Part shown: positions 47,560-58,479 of the stretch, piece by piece
Position numbering within the stretch: the stretch's first letter is position 1
Layout of the letters: each line of letters opens with the position of its first letter
Translations under genes and position numbers: made by a program
The notes under the pieces: generated by a model
Seen by the model: only the letters and a program-made list of their open reading frames with translations
Databases searched by the model: none
Told to the model about the DNA's origin: nothing
DNA from: Trichuris trichiura
Lineage: Eukaryota; Nematoda; Enoplea; Trichinellida; Trichuridae
Assembly (NCBI GenBank): GCA_037903355.1
Contig: JBAJFE010000005.1
Coordinates: 1,798,001-1,862,000, forward strand
Direction: 5' to 3'
DNA: 64,000 bases

Positions 47560-49080
47560 AACGTTGCGATACACAATGAAACCTATTATTTTCTACAACT
47601 GAATCTGTTCCTCTGTTAAACATAAAAGAGACGCAATTAGCGTGACTCTTTCAAACTTGATTACAGATGCCAAGAATTAATGAGAACATTTAAAATGCAA
47701 GTGTAATAAATTTTTTTACCCAACTTCAAGATATAAGATTACTAATGGAAGATAAAAATGTGTTCCAGCATCCAAACCGCAAATAACGAAGCTTTATCCT
47801 TGCTTCAACAGAACCAATAAGAATTGTTCATTGATCCAATCAAAACAACAATGCTTCTCGAATGTTAAACCACGAAGAAGCTGAATGAAAAGAAATGATT
47901 TATCGATCGACAACTATTGTATATCCCTGCGCTAAACAACCATTTTTTGCAGCTGTACGCAATAGAAACACTTTAATTAATAATAATTATAGCACAGTTC
48001 TCAATGGCCGTCCAGTAATGTGTTAGCAAATGTATTAACGTTATTAAGGGACCTTTATTGTCATGGAACTACAGAATATCGCTCATCCATTGCTCATTTT
48101 AATCTTTAGTTCTTTATTCTCCGGTTTCATTATCATTTCCCAGGCTCACTGAATACATCATGTAGATTATTAATAAAATTTGGCGTGCTGGTCCATCTCC
48201 ACAAAATCATTCTCCATTCTACTTTGATGTATGCAAAGGACTGAAAATTTAATCTGAAACATTGGATACTCAAAGCGCCAATACTTTTTTTGCGAAATAA
48301 TGCATAATCTACCCAAATTAATATTGTCAAAAATAAACGCAAATTCAATTTGAAAGTGTATTAGTATACGATCGTTATTCTTCCTGCCCGCATTAGCAGA
48401 TTCATCTTTCTGATTACTAATGCAGAACAGGACAACAAAAAGGCAGAAGATCATACGTTAGAAATTCTTACTTACGAAATAATAATGCACCTCAGCTTTT
48501 CAAAATGAAAATAACGTATTTAATTTTCAGAAAGAATTATAATAAAGCCCTCTTAAAAATCATAAATCCAAACAATTTGTAAACACGGTGATAGCAGAAT
48601 ATACTAATTAATTTCATTTCATCTTAAATCATCGCTTAGTTCTTTTGTTCTGCTAAGTGAAGGAATTGCACAGAACATTTAATGATGAATTCTATCAAAA
48701 CTTATATCTATGATCAGTAATACTTTTGCAAAAACTATGAACAAATAGAAAGTTTTTGAACGAAGAATCGTTAAACTATTGCAAATCTGGAACTTATCAC
48801 TTTTTTTAAAACGTGTAGAGAAATCATGACATCTTGTAACCATAATAATAACAATAATAATGATAGTGACATAGAGCAAAGTGAAGTGGTCAACTTATAG
48901 AGAGAGAGACAGACAGACAAACAGACAGAGCAAACTAGCACTGACTCGGTACTATGACTAACACATCACGGATAAAGCGGTCAACTTTCCAGTTATGGAG
49001 GTGGTCAATGTATAGAAGCGGTCCTTGCGCTTATTTACGCGCAGACCAATAAACTTGTCAAATTTCAGCCAACCTTGGAG
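47560..49080. other. AT-rich intergenic, no gene seen
   Basis: No supported exons. A simple GA/CA-type repeat (AGAGAGAGAGACAGACAGAC) lies at about 48897-48935. Confidence 0.45.
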
Positions 49081-49084
49081 TGCA

Positions 49085-49520
49085 CTGTACATATGTAAAA
49101 GGTATATAACACAATATAATATAGTAGTAACAAACCGTAACATGAGATGCATATAACACATTATGACATAGCAGTAACATAACGTAATAATAAAGCAAAA
49201 CAACAAGTACGCAGACACAACATATAAAAAAAACCAAAAACATAACGAAATAGAAAACGATTAGCGCTCATGACACGCAACGATGGAGCCTGAAAGATCC
49301 GCATTAAACTTTTTACAATAAACGTTAATTACAAACGGGCTGAAATAGCGCTACAAAAAAAGATTAGAACAAAATATCTAAACGCTAGTAAGAAGAGAAG
49401 AAAAAGTAAAAAACCAAAACATAACACACATACAACATAGTATACCACAAGAATAAAATACCGCAGTAACATAGAATAACCTAACATGGATTGTGGGAGC
49501 ACGCAGAAAACTTTATTCAA
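49085..49520. repeat. Degenerate reverse-oriented copies of the 69-bp repeat
   Basis: Words such as AACATAACGTAATAATAAAG and GCATATAACACATTATGACA are diverged reverse-complement forms of the 69-bp unit that fills the palindrome arms. They face the forward-oriented copies starting at about 49620, so an older inverted arrangement flanks the main palindrome. Confidence 0.5.
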
Positions 49521-49619
49521 CCACAATGACTACAGTAAGTACATTCAAGAGTAGTCATGTACAGTGCGATAAATAATCCCGGTAATAGCACTCCAGTGTA
49601 CTTAACGCATGATTAGTCT

Positions 49620-50228
49620 ATACCTCATTGTTTTACTATTATGTTGTTACATTGCTATTGTGTTATTATTTTTTTGTGTTATAATGTATTTCGTACATGA
49701 TCAGTTTTACTTTGCTGTTTTACTATTATGTTATTACGCTGTTTTGCCATAATGTATTTTGTACATGATTAGTCTATACTTTGCTGTTGAAAATCTGATG
49801 CTTTTCTACGGCACTATGTGCTTTCATATCGAAATATCTTTATTACGGATTCCGTACCCCGTTGAGATACAAAATAAAAAGTTTTTTCTTTCTCTGAAGC
49901 TATCGGGTCTACCGCGACCGCTACCTCCAATGACGTCTGGAGCGCTGAAGACGGGACGCGGCAGACCCGAAAGCTTCGGAGAGAGAAAAAACATTTTATT
50001 TTACATCTCAACGGGACACGGAATCCGTAATAAAGATATTTCAATATGAATACTTTCCTGTTTTACTATTATGTTATTACGTTGTTGTGTTATAACGTAT
50101 TTTGTACATGATTAGTCTATATTTTGTTGTTTCGCTATAGTGTTACTACGTTATGTTATGATGTATTTTGTGCATGATTAGTCTATAGTTTGTTGTTTTG
50201 CTATTATGTTATTACGTAGTTATGTTAT
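49620..50228 (+). repeat. Forward copies of the 69-bp repeat outside the palindrome, split by a foldback element
   Basis: TTTTACTATTATGTTATTAC ... GTATTTTGTACATGATTAGT recurs with a spacing close to 69 bp. The array is interrupted by the foldback element 49823-50050 and continues up to the left edge of the palindrome. Confidence 0.7.
49823..50050. mobile_element. 228-bp foldback element with ~95-bp terminal inverted repeats
   Basis: The left end TTCATATCGAAATATCTTTA is matched inverted on the right (TTCATATTGAAATATCTTTA). The arms continue through ACGGATTCCGT...CCCGTTGAGAT and CTGAAGC...CGGGTCTACCGCG, with only a short central spacer. No coding capacity. The ACGGA and CCCGTTGA words link it to the palindrome at 33260-33361. 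Confidence 0.85.
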
Positions 50229-50681
50229 ATATTCCACTTATGAAAGCGACTCGAAAGACGGGGTGTCTTAACAAGCTTAGGTCGTTCCATGGTTGATCTT
50301 TGGTTGACGGATTTGGCCTGTTTGATGTGTCTGAAAATAAACTTCAAAATGCCCTACCAGCGAATGGATGAGCAAATTGTTAGAAAAAATACAGAACACT
50401 TCTATATCGTACGTTACGGAATTGCTCTTGTTCAGCCGTCAGTGGACCCAGTTCTTCTTGCTCCCTTACAGCGCTGCCCTTATAGCCGTTGCCGTCAAGT
50501 GACTGCCCGCTTCGCACAGGTAGCATAATTATCTTTAATGTATACTGTCGTTCTATTGCTCTCTTCCACAAGTTACTGCACGGAAAGGTTTAACTCTACG
50601 TGGATTTTTGTCCGTTCGATGTTGCTATGAAGACGAGTAAAATAAGTAAAAAATTATCTAATCACGTTCATGGCGTAAAGC

Positions 50682-51042
50682 TGTGGCAGATTACCCGGGG
50701 TTTAGCTCTGATAACGGTGGTTTGACCTAAGAGGGCAACGATGCGGGCGCTCTTGTCGTAAACACCGCTGGACGACGTTACCCGTGCCCCATGACACGAA
50801 GCCCATGTAGAAAACAGGCACGGTCAACCAATGGCAGTGCGACCTGGCCAAACCCCGCGAACGGGACTATAAAAGGAGAAGGACAGAGCACGGATATGGG
50901 TTGGTAGGACCAGGAAAGTTGTGTGTTCGACGACATCGTTGTTTATACTCAGTTCGTTAGTGTTCCTCAATAAAGACAAAGCAAAGCCTTTACGTACTAG
51001 CAGCCTTACGCGTGCAAGTCCACACGTTGCATTTAAACTACA
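50682..51042 (+). mobile_element. Solo LTR, 361 bp, left arm
   Basis: Starts TGTGGCAGATTACC and ends AAACTACA, flanked by an exact 5-bp duplication AAAGC (50677-50681 and 51043-51047). Inside are a CCAAT word (about 50827), a TATA box TATAAAAGG (50868-50876) and a polyadenylation signal AATAAA (50969-50974), the expected U3-R order of a retrotransposon LTR. No internal retroelement coding region adjoins it, so it is a solo LTR left by LTR-LTR recombination. The superfamily (Ty3 or BEL-like) is not determined. Confidence 0.9.
50868..50876 (+). promoter_or_regulatory. TATA box of the left solo LTR
   Basis: TATAAAAGG lies about 95 bp upstream of AATAAA in the LTR, consistent with a retroelement promoter. 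Whether it drives any transcription into the palindrome arm cannot be seen. Confidence 0.6.
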
Positions 51043-51123
51043 AAAGCCAAAGGAAAAGTTTCGCGAAGCTTTTATGCTCCACTTGAGCCGTCATCAGAGC
51101 AAGTAGCAGTTAGCCTGCAACTT

Positions 51124-51472
51124 AGTTTGCCTCTTAGGACCGGAAAACGAACTCTTAGGAAAAAAAACTAGACTTCGACAAATGCATAAAGATACGCAAG
51201 TGGCCTACGGTGACGTCATCTGTTCGTTAAGCGGCCCTCCCCTCCTCGTAACCTCCGCAGAATTCGCAAACAACCTACTTTTACACGACGCTTCACTACA
51301 CTTCGACTGACCATCCCACTCTGCGCTGTGCCTCCGCTGAGGATGGCTTCCAATGCAGTTGCTCCGAAGCTGATCGAGCCATGTGCGTACAGCCTCGACA
51401 GGTCAAGGTTTGATCTAACAGGCCCGAACATCGTTTTCGAAACACGTAGGAGCTCTTCCTAAGAGGCAAACT
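51124..51472. mobile_element. 349-bp inverted-repeat element nested in left arm
   Basis: Both ends carry AGTTTGCCTCTTAGGA inverted (51124-51139 and 51457-51472). Similarity extends outward on both sides through CACTTGAGCCGT-type sequence, so the inverted repeat may be longer than the 16-bp core. No target duplication resolved and no convincing coding region. Confidence 0.65.
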
Positions 51473-51928
51473 TCTTTGGAGACCAACTATTACTTACGCT
51501 AATAACGGCTCAAGTGTGAGCCGAAAGCTTCGCCAAACATTTCTCTGCATTCTTCACCTTGAAAGAGATTAAAAGCTTCTTCACTTATTTGGCTCGTCCT
51601 CATGGCAACATCGAACAGGAAAAACTTCATGTACACTTCTATATTAGGACGCCATGTTATTCTTATCACATTACAGTATTGCCATGTTATAATAACATAT
51701 TTTAAGCATGATAAGTCTATATTGTGTTTTGCTATCATGTTATTATTTAGGTATTTTATACATGATTAGTCTATAGCTTGTTGTTTTACTATTCATGTTG
51801 AGTTTCTTTTACGGAAATTTTGCCCCGTTGACAATATTTTTTATTATTCCGTAGCTTTAGGGTCAAACGAGATCCGTCTTCAGCGGTGTTAATATAAAGC
51901 AATGACATAACGAAAATTCACATTCAAT

Positions 51929-52652
51929 TTGTTTTACTATTATGTTATTACGTTGTTATGTTATAATGTATTTTGTGCATGATTAGTCTATGGTTTGTTG
52001 TTTTGCTATTATGTTAATACACAGTTATGTTATAATGTATTTTGTGCATGATTAGTCCATGGTTTGTTGCTTGGCTATTATGTTATTACGTACTTATGTT
52101 ATAATGTATTTTGTGCATGATTAGTCTATGGTTTGTTGCTTGGCTATTAAGTTATTACGTAGTTGTGTTATAATGTATTTTGTACATGATTAGTCTATGG
52201 TTTGTTGTTTTGCTATTATGTTATTACGTAGTTATATTGTAATGTATTTTGTGCATGATTATTCTATGATTTGTTGTTTTGCTATTATGTTATTACGTAG
52301 TTATATTGTAATGTATTTTCTGCATGGTTAGTTTATAGTTTGTTGTTTTGCTATTATGTTATTACGTAGTTATGTTATAATGTATTTTGTGTATGATTAG
52401 TCTATGGTTTGTTGCTTGGCTATTATGTTATTACGTAGTTATGTTATAATGTATTTTGTGCATGACTAGTCTATGGTTTGTTGTTTTGCTATAATGTTAC
52501 TACGCAGTTATGTTATAATGTATTTTGTGCATGATTAGTCTATAGTTTGTTGTTTTACTATTGTGTTATTACGTAGTTATGTTATAATATATTTTGTGCA
52601 TGATTAGTCTATGGTTTGTTGTTTGGCTAGTATGTTATTACGTAGTTATGTT
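51929..52652 (+). repeat. 69-bp tandem array, left arm, ~10 units
   Basis: The unit contains GTTTTGCTATTATGTTATTA, CGTAGTTATGTTATAATGTA and GTGCATGATTAGTCTATGGT, with a period of 69 bp measured between GCTATT words at 52212 and 52281. It is AT-rich. There are no variable spacers between units, so it is not CRISPR-like. Confidence 0.93.
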
Positions 52653-52665
52653 ATTACGTATTACA

Positions 52666-53945
52666 TTATAACATAACTACGTAATAACATTATAGCCAAG
52701 CAACAAACCATACACTAATCATGCACAAAATACATTACAATATAACTACGTAATAACATAATAGCTAAACAACAAACCATAGACTAATCATGCGCAAAAT
52801 ACATTATAACATAACTACGTAATAACTTAATAGCAAAACAACAAACCATAGACTAATCATGCACAAAATACATTACAATATAACTACGTAATAACATAAT
52901 AGCCAAGCAACAAACCATAGACTAATCATGCACAAAATACATTATAACATAACTACGTAATAACATAATAGCAAAACAACAAACCGTAGACTAATCATGC
53001 ACAAAATACATTTTAACATAACTGTGTAATAACATAATAGCAAAACAACAAACCATAGACTAATCATGCACAAAATACATTATAGCATAACTACGTAATA
53101 ACATAATAGCAAAACAACAAACCATAGACTAATCATGCACAAAATACATTATAGCGTAACTACGTAATAACATTATAGCCAAACAACAAACCATAGACTA
53201 ATCATGTACAAAATACATTATAACATAACTACGTGATAACATTCTAGCAAAACAACAAACCATAGACTAATCATGCACAAAATACATTATAACATAACTG
53301 TGTAATAACATAATAGCCAAGCAACAAACCATAGACTAATCACGCACAAAATATATTATAACATAACTACGTAATAACATTATAGCAAAACAACAAACCA
53401 TAGACTAATCATGCACAAAATACATTATAACATAACTACGTAGTAACATTATAGCAAAACAACAAACCATAGACTAATCATGCACAAAATACATTACAAT
53501 ATACCTACGTAATAACATAATAGCCAAACAACAAATCATAGACTAATCATGCACAAAATGCATTTTAACATAGCTACGTAATAACATAATAGCAAAACAA
53601 CAAATCATAGACTAATCATGCACAAAATACATTATAACATAACTGTGTAATAACATAATAGCAAAACAACAAACCATAGACTAATCATGCGCAAAATACA
53701 TTATAGCATAACTACGTAATAACATTATAGCCAAACAACAAACCATAGACTAATCATGTACAAAATACATTATAACATAACTACGTAATAACATAATAGC
53801 CAAGCAACAAACCATAGACTAATCATGCACAAAATACATTATAACATAACTGTGTATTAACATAATAGCAAAACAACAAACCATAGACTAATCATGCACA
53901 AAATACATTATAACATAACAACGTAATAACATAATAGTAAAACAA
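52666..53945 (-). repeat. 69-bp tandem array, right arm, ~18 units
   Basis: Same unit as the left array in opposite orientation, for example CAAAATACATTATAACATAA then CTACGTAATAACATAATAGC. Sub-variants alternate (CTACG or CTGTG; TAGCAAAAC or TAGCCAAGC). Its larger copy number explains the length difference between the arms. Confidence 0.93.
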
Positions 53946-54401
53946 ATTGAATGTGAATTTTCGTTATGTCATTGCTTTATATTAACCCCGCTGAAGACGG
54001 ATCTCGTTTGGCCCTAAAGCTACGGAATAATAAAAAATATTGTCAACGGGGCAAAATTTCCGTAAAAGAAACTCAACATGAATAGTAAAACAACAAGCTA
54101 TAGACTAATCATGTATAAAATACCTAAATAATAACATGATAGCAAAACACAATATAGACTTATCATGCTTAAAATATGTTATTATAACATGGCAATACTG
54201 TAATGTGATAAGAATAACATGGCGTCCTAATATAGAAGTGTACATGAAGTTTTTCCTGTTCGATGTTGCCATGAGGACGAGCCAAATAAGTGAAGAAGCT
54301 TTTAATCTCTTTCAAGGTGAAGAATGCAGAGAAATGTTTGGCGAAGCTTTCGGCTCACACTTGAGCCGTTATTAGCGTAAGTAATAGTTGGTCTCCAAAG
54401 A

Positions 54402-54749
54402 AGTTTGCCTCTTAGGAAGAGCTCCTACGTGTTTCGAAAACGATGTTCGGGCCTGTTAGATCGAACCTTGACCTGTCGAGGCTGTACGCACATGGCTCGA
54501 TCAGCTTCGGAGCAACTGCATTGGAAGCCATCCTCAGCGGAGGCACAGCGCAGAGTGGGATGGTCAGTCGAAGTGTAGTGAAGCGTCGTGTAAAAGTAGG
54601 TTGTTTGCCAATTCTGCGGTTACGTGAAGGAGGGGAGGGCCGCTTAACGAACAGATGACGTCACCGTAGGCCATTTGCGTATCTTTATGCATTTGTCGAA
54701 GTCTAGTTTTTTTCCTAAGAGTTTGTTTTCCGGTCCTAAGAGGCAAACT
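54402..54749. mobile_element. Inverted-repeat element, right-arm copy
   Basis: Mirror of 51124-51472, with AGTTTGCCTCTTAGGA at 54402-54417 and its inverse at 54734-54749. Confidence 0.65.
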
Positions 54750-54830
54750 AAGTTGCAGGCTAACTGCTACTTGCTCTGGTGACGGCTCAAGTGGAGCATA
54801 AAAGCTTCGCGAAACTTTTCCTTTGGCTTT

Positions 54831-55191
54831 TGTAGTTTATATGCAATGTGTGGACTTGCACGCGTAAGGCTGCTAGTACGCAAAGGCTTTGCTTTGTCTT
54901 TATTGAGGAACACTAACGAACTGAGTATAAACAACGATGTCGTTGAACATACAACTTTTCTGGTCCTACCAACCCAGATCCGTGCTCCGTCCTTCTCCTT
55001 TTATGGTCCCGTTCGCGGGGTTTGGCCAGGTCGCACTGCCATTGGTTGACCGTGCTTGTTTTCTACATGGGCTTCGTGTCATGGGGCACGGGGAACGTCG
55101 TCCAGCGGTGTTTACGACAAGAGCGCCCGCATCGTTGCCCTCTTAGGTCAAACCACCGTTATCAGAGCTAAACCCCGGGTAATCTGCCACA
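54831..55191 (-). mobile_element. Solo LTR, 361 bp, right arm (inverted copy)
   Basis: Mirror copy of the left-arm LTR: same length, same ends and the same flanking duplication (GCTTT at 54826-54830 and 55192-55196). It differs at a handful of positions, for example TATAAACTACA against TTTAAACTACA at its end. Confidence 0.9.
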
Positions 55192-55889
55192 GCTTTACGC
55201 CTTGAACGTGATTAGATAATTTTTTACTTATTTTACTCGTCTTCATAGCAACATCGAACGGACAAAGATCCACGTAGAGTTAAACCTTTCCGTGCAGTAA
55301 CTTGTGGAAGAGAGCAATAGAACGACCGTATACATTAAAGATAATTAGGCTACCAGTGCGAAACGGGCAGTCACTTGGCGGCAACGGCTTTAAGGGCAGC
55401 GCTGTAAGGGAGCAAGAAGAACTGGGTCCACTGACGGCTGAACAAGAGCAATTCCGTAACGTACGATATAGAAGTGTTCTGTATTTTTTCTAACAATTTG
55501 CTCATCCATTCGCTGGTAGGGCATTTTGAAGTTTATTTTCAGACAAATCAAACAGGCCAAATCCGTCAACGAAAGATCAACCATTGAACGACCTAAGCTT
55601 GTTAAGACACCCCGTCTTTCGAGACGCTTTTATAAGTGGAAATTAGACATACTTCACGGTCAAATTCAACACTTATTAATCGTAGTAGCAAACCAACATC
55701 CTGTTATTATACTAACGGTGACTTTTCCTCGCGTTGCGATTGATTGTTCATTAGATATGATAAAAAATCACGAATTGTTTTAATTTTGTTGTTTAGCACA
55801 CGTTTAGTAGCTGACAATGCATGACGGTTATAGTGTGGTCATTACTTGTTTCGTTACACAATTGTAAGTTTAATACAGGGTTGCCAACT

Positions 55890-55963
55890 GTCTCTGTCGC
55901 GCAATCAGTTAGCGCATTCGGCTGTTAACTGAAAGGTTGGTGGTTCGAGCCCATCCAGCGACG
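55890..55963 (+). tRNA. tRNA-Asn (anticodon GTT)
   Basis: A 74-nt cloverleaf: D arm GCGC/GCGC, anticodon stem TTCGG/CTGAA with loop CTGTTAA (GTT at 55924-55926), and T arm GGTGG-TTCGAGC-CCATC with a good B box. Acceptor stem GTCTCTG/CAGCGAC has one T-C mismatch at the fourth pair, and the discriminator is G. A short T run follows at 55968, fitting a Pol III terminator. There is no intron. It lies about 250 bp outside the right edge of the palindrome. Functional or mildly decayed. Confidence 0.9.
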
Positions 55964-56041
55964 GTGGTTTTATTTTCTGTTTTGCTTTTGATGATTTCGT
56001 TATGCAGGTTAACCTCAAAATCAACACCAGCAAGAATGAAA

Positions 56042-56480
56042 TGTTTTTCTAAAGTTTTTCGAGGCATTTTGACCCGTTGATTATCGAACGTTTATGTACG
56101 AAGCTTTGCGCCGGCCGTTGGTTCGGTCTTTATGGTGGTAAGCTGCTCTCTATCCAACCAACTTTGGCAGGGCTTCAGCCTGAACTAGTCAGTCGGACGG
56201 TGCAGCGAGCGTCCAATCAGCCTCCCGCGACGGCGGCACATTATAACAAATCGGGTCGGTTGGATGCTCGCTGCACCGTCCGACTAACTAGGCGGGACTG
56301 AAGCCTGACGGCTCAAGGTAGAGCTGACGGTGGAAATCTTTGCCAAAGTTGGTTGGATAGAGCGGTTTACGACCATAAAGACCGAACCGACAGGCGGCGC
56401 AAAGCTTCGTAATAAACGGTTTTGCAATAAACGTTAAATAATCAATGGGTCGAAATTCCGCGAAAAACTTTAGAAAAACA
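56042..56480. mobile_element. ~439-bp foldback element with long terminal inverted repeats
   Basis: The left end TGTTTTTCTAAAGTTTTTCG is inverted at the right end (CGAAAAACTTTAGAAAAACA). The arms, nearly 200 bp with mismatches and small indels, include GACCCGTTGATTA, TTGGTTCGGTCTTTATGGT, ATCCAACCAACTTTGGCA and GTCGGACGGTGCAGCGAGCG. The short centre holds CCCGCGACGGCGGCAC. No coding capacity. Confidence 0.85.
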
Positions 56481-58479
56481 AATTAACAAACCCGTTACGA
56501 AGAAAAGAAAAAAGAATGAAATGTTGTATTATTGTTACTTTTGGTATAAGCTCTCAATTATCTTAAATTGAAAACGTTCAAGTTGACATTTCCGATCCAC
56601 TGTTTTATTATACTTTGGATTCAGGAAACTAGTTGCAGATTAATCTCTCTAATATTAATAAATTATCCGACCACTGGTCGCAGACAAATGGTTGTTCCGA
56701 CTTTTACTTTTTCTTCTTGGGATGCTTCCTTTTGTTTTCCCAAGCTGATAGTACTCTTCAAAGCGTTGCATATGAAAATGCAACCGAATAATTCGTACTA
56801 ATTAGCACTGCTGGTGGATATTTCTCCCTCTCAGTCTGATTCAGGATTTGACCCACAGCCACTGAGCTGATCAGTACGAATTAAGGTATCGAATAAAACT
56901 TGCCGTCTGAAGGTTGACTGCAGATTGAAAGACATTGTGGATACAGACAGAATTCAGTATAACACAGGTATTTCCTAGGAAAGCAAGGCGCTGGAGAAGA
57001 AACCTGAAAATCATTACTAACCGCGACTGACTTTCGTCTATGCCATTGAGCAATTATTCGATAAGTATTGCTTTTGATTTTAACGTGTAAGTTTTTTCGA
57101 GTCTAAAGACATCTGCGCGGGAAGATGTTTAGCAAACCATTGTCGAACTTTGCACTTAAACTCTGCTCCTAAGTGCAGGGATAAATGCGCTCGCAAAACT
57201 GGAACAGTGAATGTAACATTTGAACAGCTCAATTTTTTCACATGACCCATAGTTATGCCTGAGTTCTTCTAAAATTACTAAACTGAAACTTAGACATTGT
57301 ACTACTCGGCTGCTGCAAATATATTGCCACAGATTTGTTTTAGTGAACCTTTTCTTAATTGCATCGCTTTTACGCATGCTCAAGTTTAAGTTTTTTCAAT
57401 AGCAGAACCTTGGCATTCATCCTAATTTAGAATCGGCTCATGATTATGCCAACAGAAGAAATAAAAGAACGAAATTGCATCCTTACCTCAACAAGCAATG
57501 AATTGTCTTCGTCCGACGAAGACGCCTTCATAAGGCGGCAAAAGACGAACAGTCCAACTGCAGTAGCCGCTTGAAAACTCTTTTATTATCAATTGCATTA
57601 TCAGCACAGGCACCGAAAACGCTCGGCATAAGATATAGAAGAGATAATGATTCTCTGAAGAGAGCATCATCCCATCGAAGACGACCGCTATCTTTAGAAA
57701 GTACACTTACATACGCTTCTGATAAAGCGAAGAGGTGCTGCTGCACTAAGGGCGTTTACATGATCGCTTGTTCGGTCAGTTAAAACAGATAAAAATGCTT
57801 ATCATTATCACTGCAGACAGAGAATTCAAGACAGCAGATGTTCACTAGTCATTATCAGCGCTGTTAAGTTGCGCTAGAAAAAAGATTTGCCAATCGAATT
57901 GAAGACGAGGCTCATGACGTCACTGAACTAATTTTCGTCGGTTCAAGTTCAAATGTCTCATTTTTCAATTGATATTTATTTTAGCAAGATGCCGTACTGC
58001 TTAGTCAAGAATAGCTTCAAAAAAGTTACGAAAGAAAGTCAGCCGCTGAGCGTCTCAGCTAGAAAGGGTTGAGCGGATGACAAAATTAAGTGAATGCAGG
58101 TACAATTCTTAAATGACTTTCAGCAACAAGAAGATTGCAAACAGGAAACTCATTTTATTTGTTGTACAGCATCGTTTCCTCTTACAACTAATTGACCACT
58201 AGTGCAATGAGTAAACCGAATGCCGAACGGTTGAAGTTCAAGCATGTAGCGTCACTTTGTACAATAAAGTAGAAAAAAGTAGGTACAACGTTGTAACTGA
58301 AAACGTGGCATTACGCAATAAAAGAACATACGCCTTGCATAAAATAGTTACTGTAACTTTTGACTCGCAGGTTGCTCTGTTACACTTTAAAATAATTTGC
58401 TTTTAAAGTTTTATTTGTATGCTTCTTGAGGGCATTTTTGACTCTCTCAGTTTATTGTTGAGTCGGACGGTTCCTGACG
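56481..58479. other. Intergenic, with a possible minus-strand first exon
   Basis: At 57531-57487 (minus) an ATG opens a 15-codon stretch (MKASSSDEDNSLLVE) ending exactly at a GTAAGG donor, a plausible first exon. Candidate downstream frame 57383-57156 is unassigned. Otherwise no gene is seen. Confidence 0.3.

Larger units (their letters stand above)
50229..52652 (+). repeat. Left arm of a 5.4-kb palindrome
   Basis: The arm begins TTCCACTTATGAAAGCGACT and runs to about 52652. It matches 55641-52666 in reverse complement with a few percent differences. From the outside in it contains the GCTCATCCATTCG repeat word, a solo LTR (50682-51042), a 349-bp inverted-repeat element (51124-51472), a unique segment with a 79-codon frame, a CCCGTTGA-type segment (about 51800-51930) and the 69-bp tandem array. 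Confidence 0.93.
52666..55641 (-). repeat. Right arm of the 5.4-kb palindrome
   Basis: Reverse complement of the left arm, ending GCGTCTCGAAAGACGG-type sequence and ATAAGTGGAA at 55641. It is about 550 bp longer than the left arm because its 69-bp array has more copies. The two arms are separated by only about 13 bp near 52653-52665. Confidence 0.93.

Noticed and set aside
51929..53945. Regular repeats resembling a CRISPR array
   Set aside because: The 69-bp units are contiguous with no unique spacers and lie in eukaryotic DNA; they are ordinary tandem repeats.
50289..55584. Paired ORFs in the palindrome arms (for example 50289-50528, 51216-51431, 54443-54658) as genes
   Set aside because: They are short, lie in inserted elements and are duplicated by the palindrome; no homology or splice evidence. 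Only the 79-codon pair is kept as an observation.
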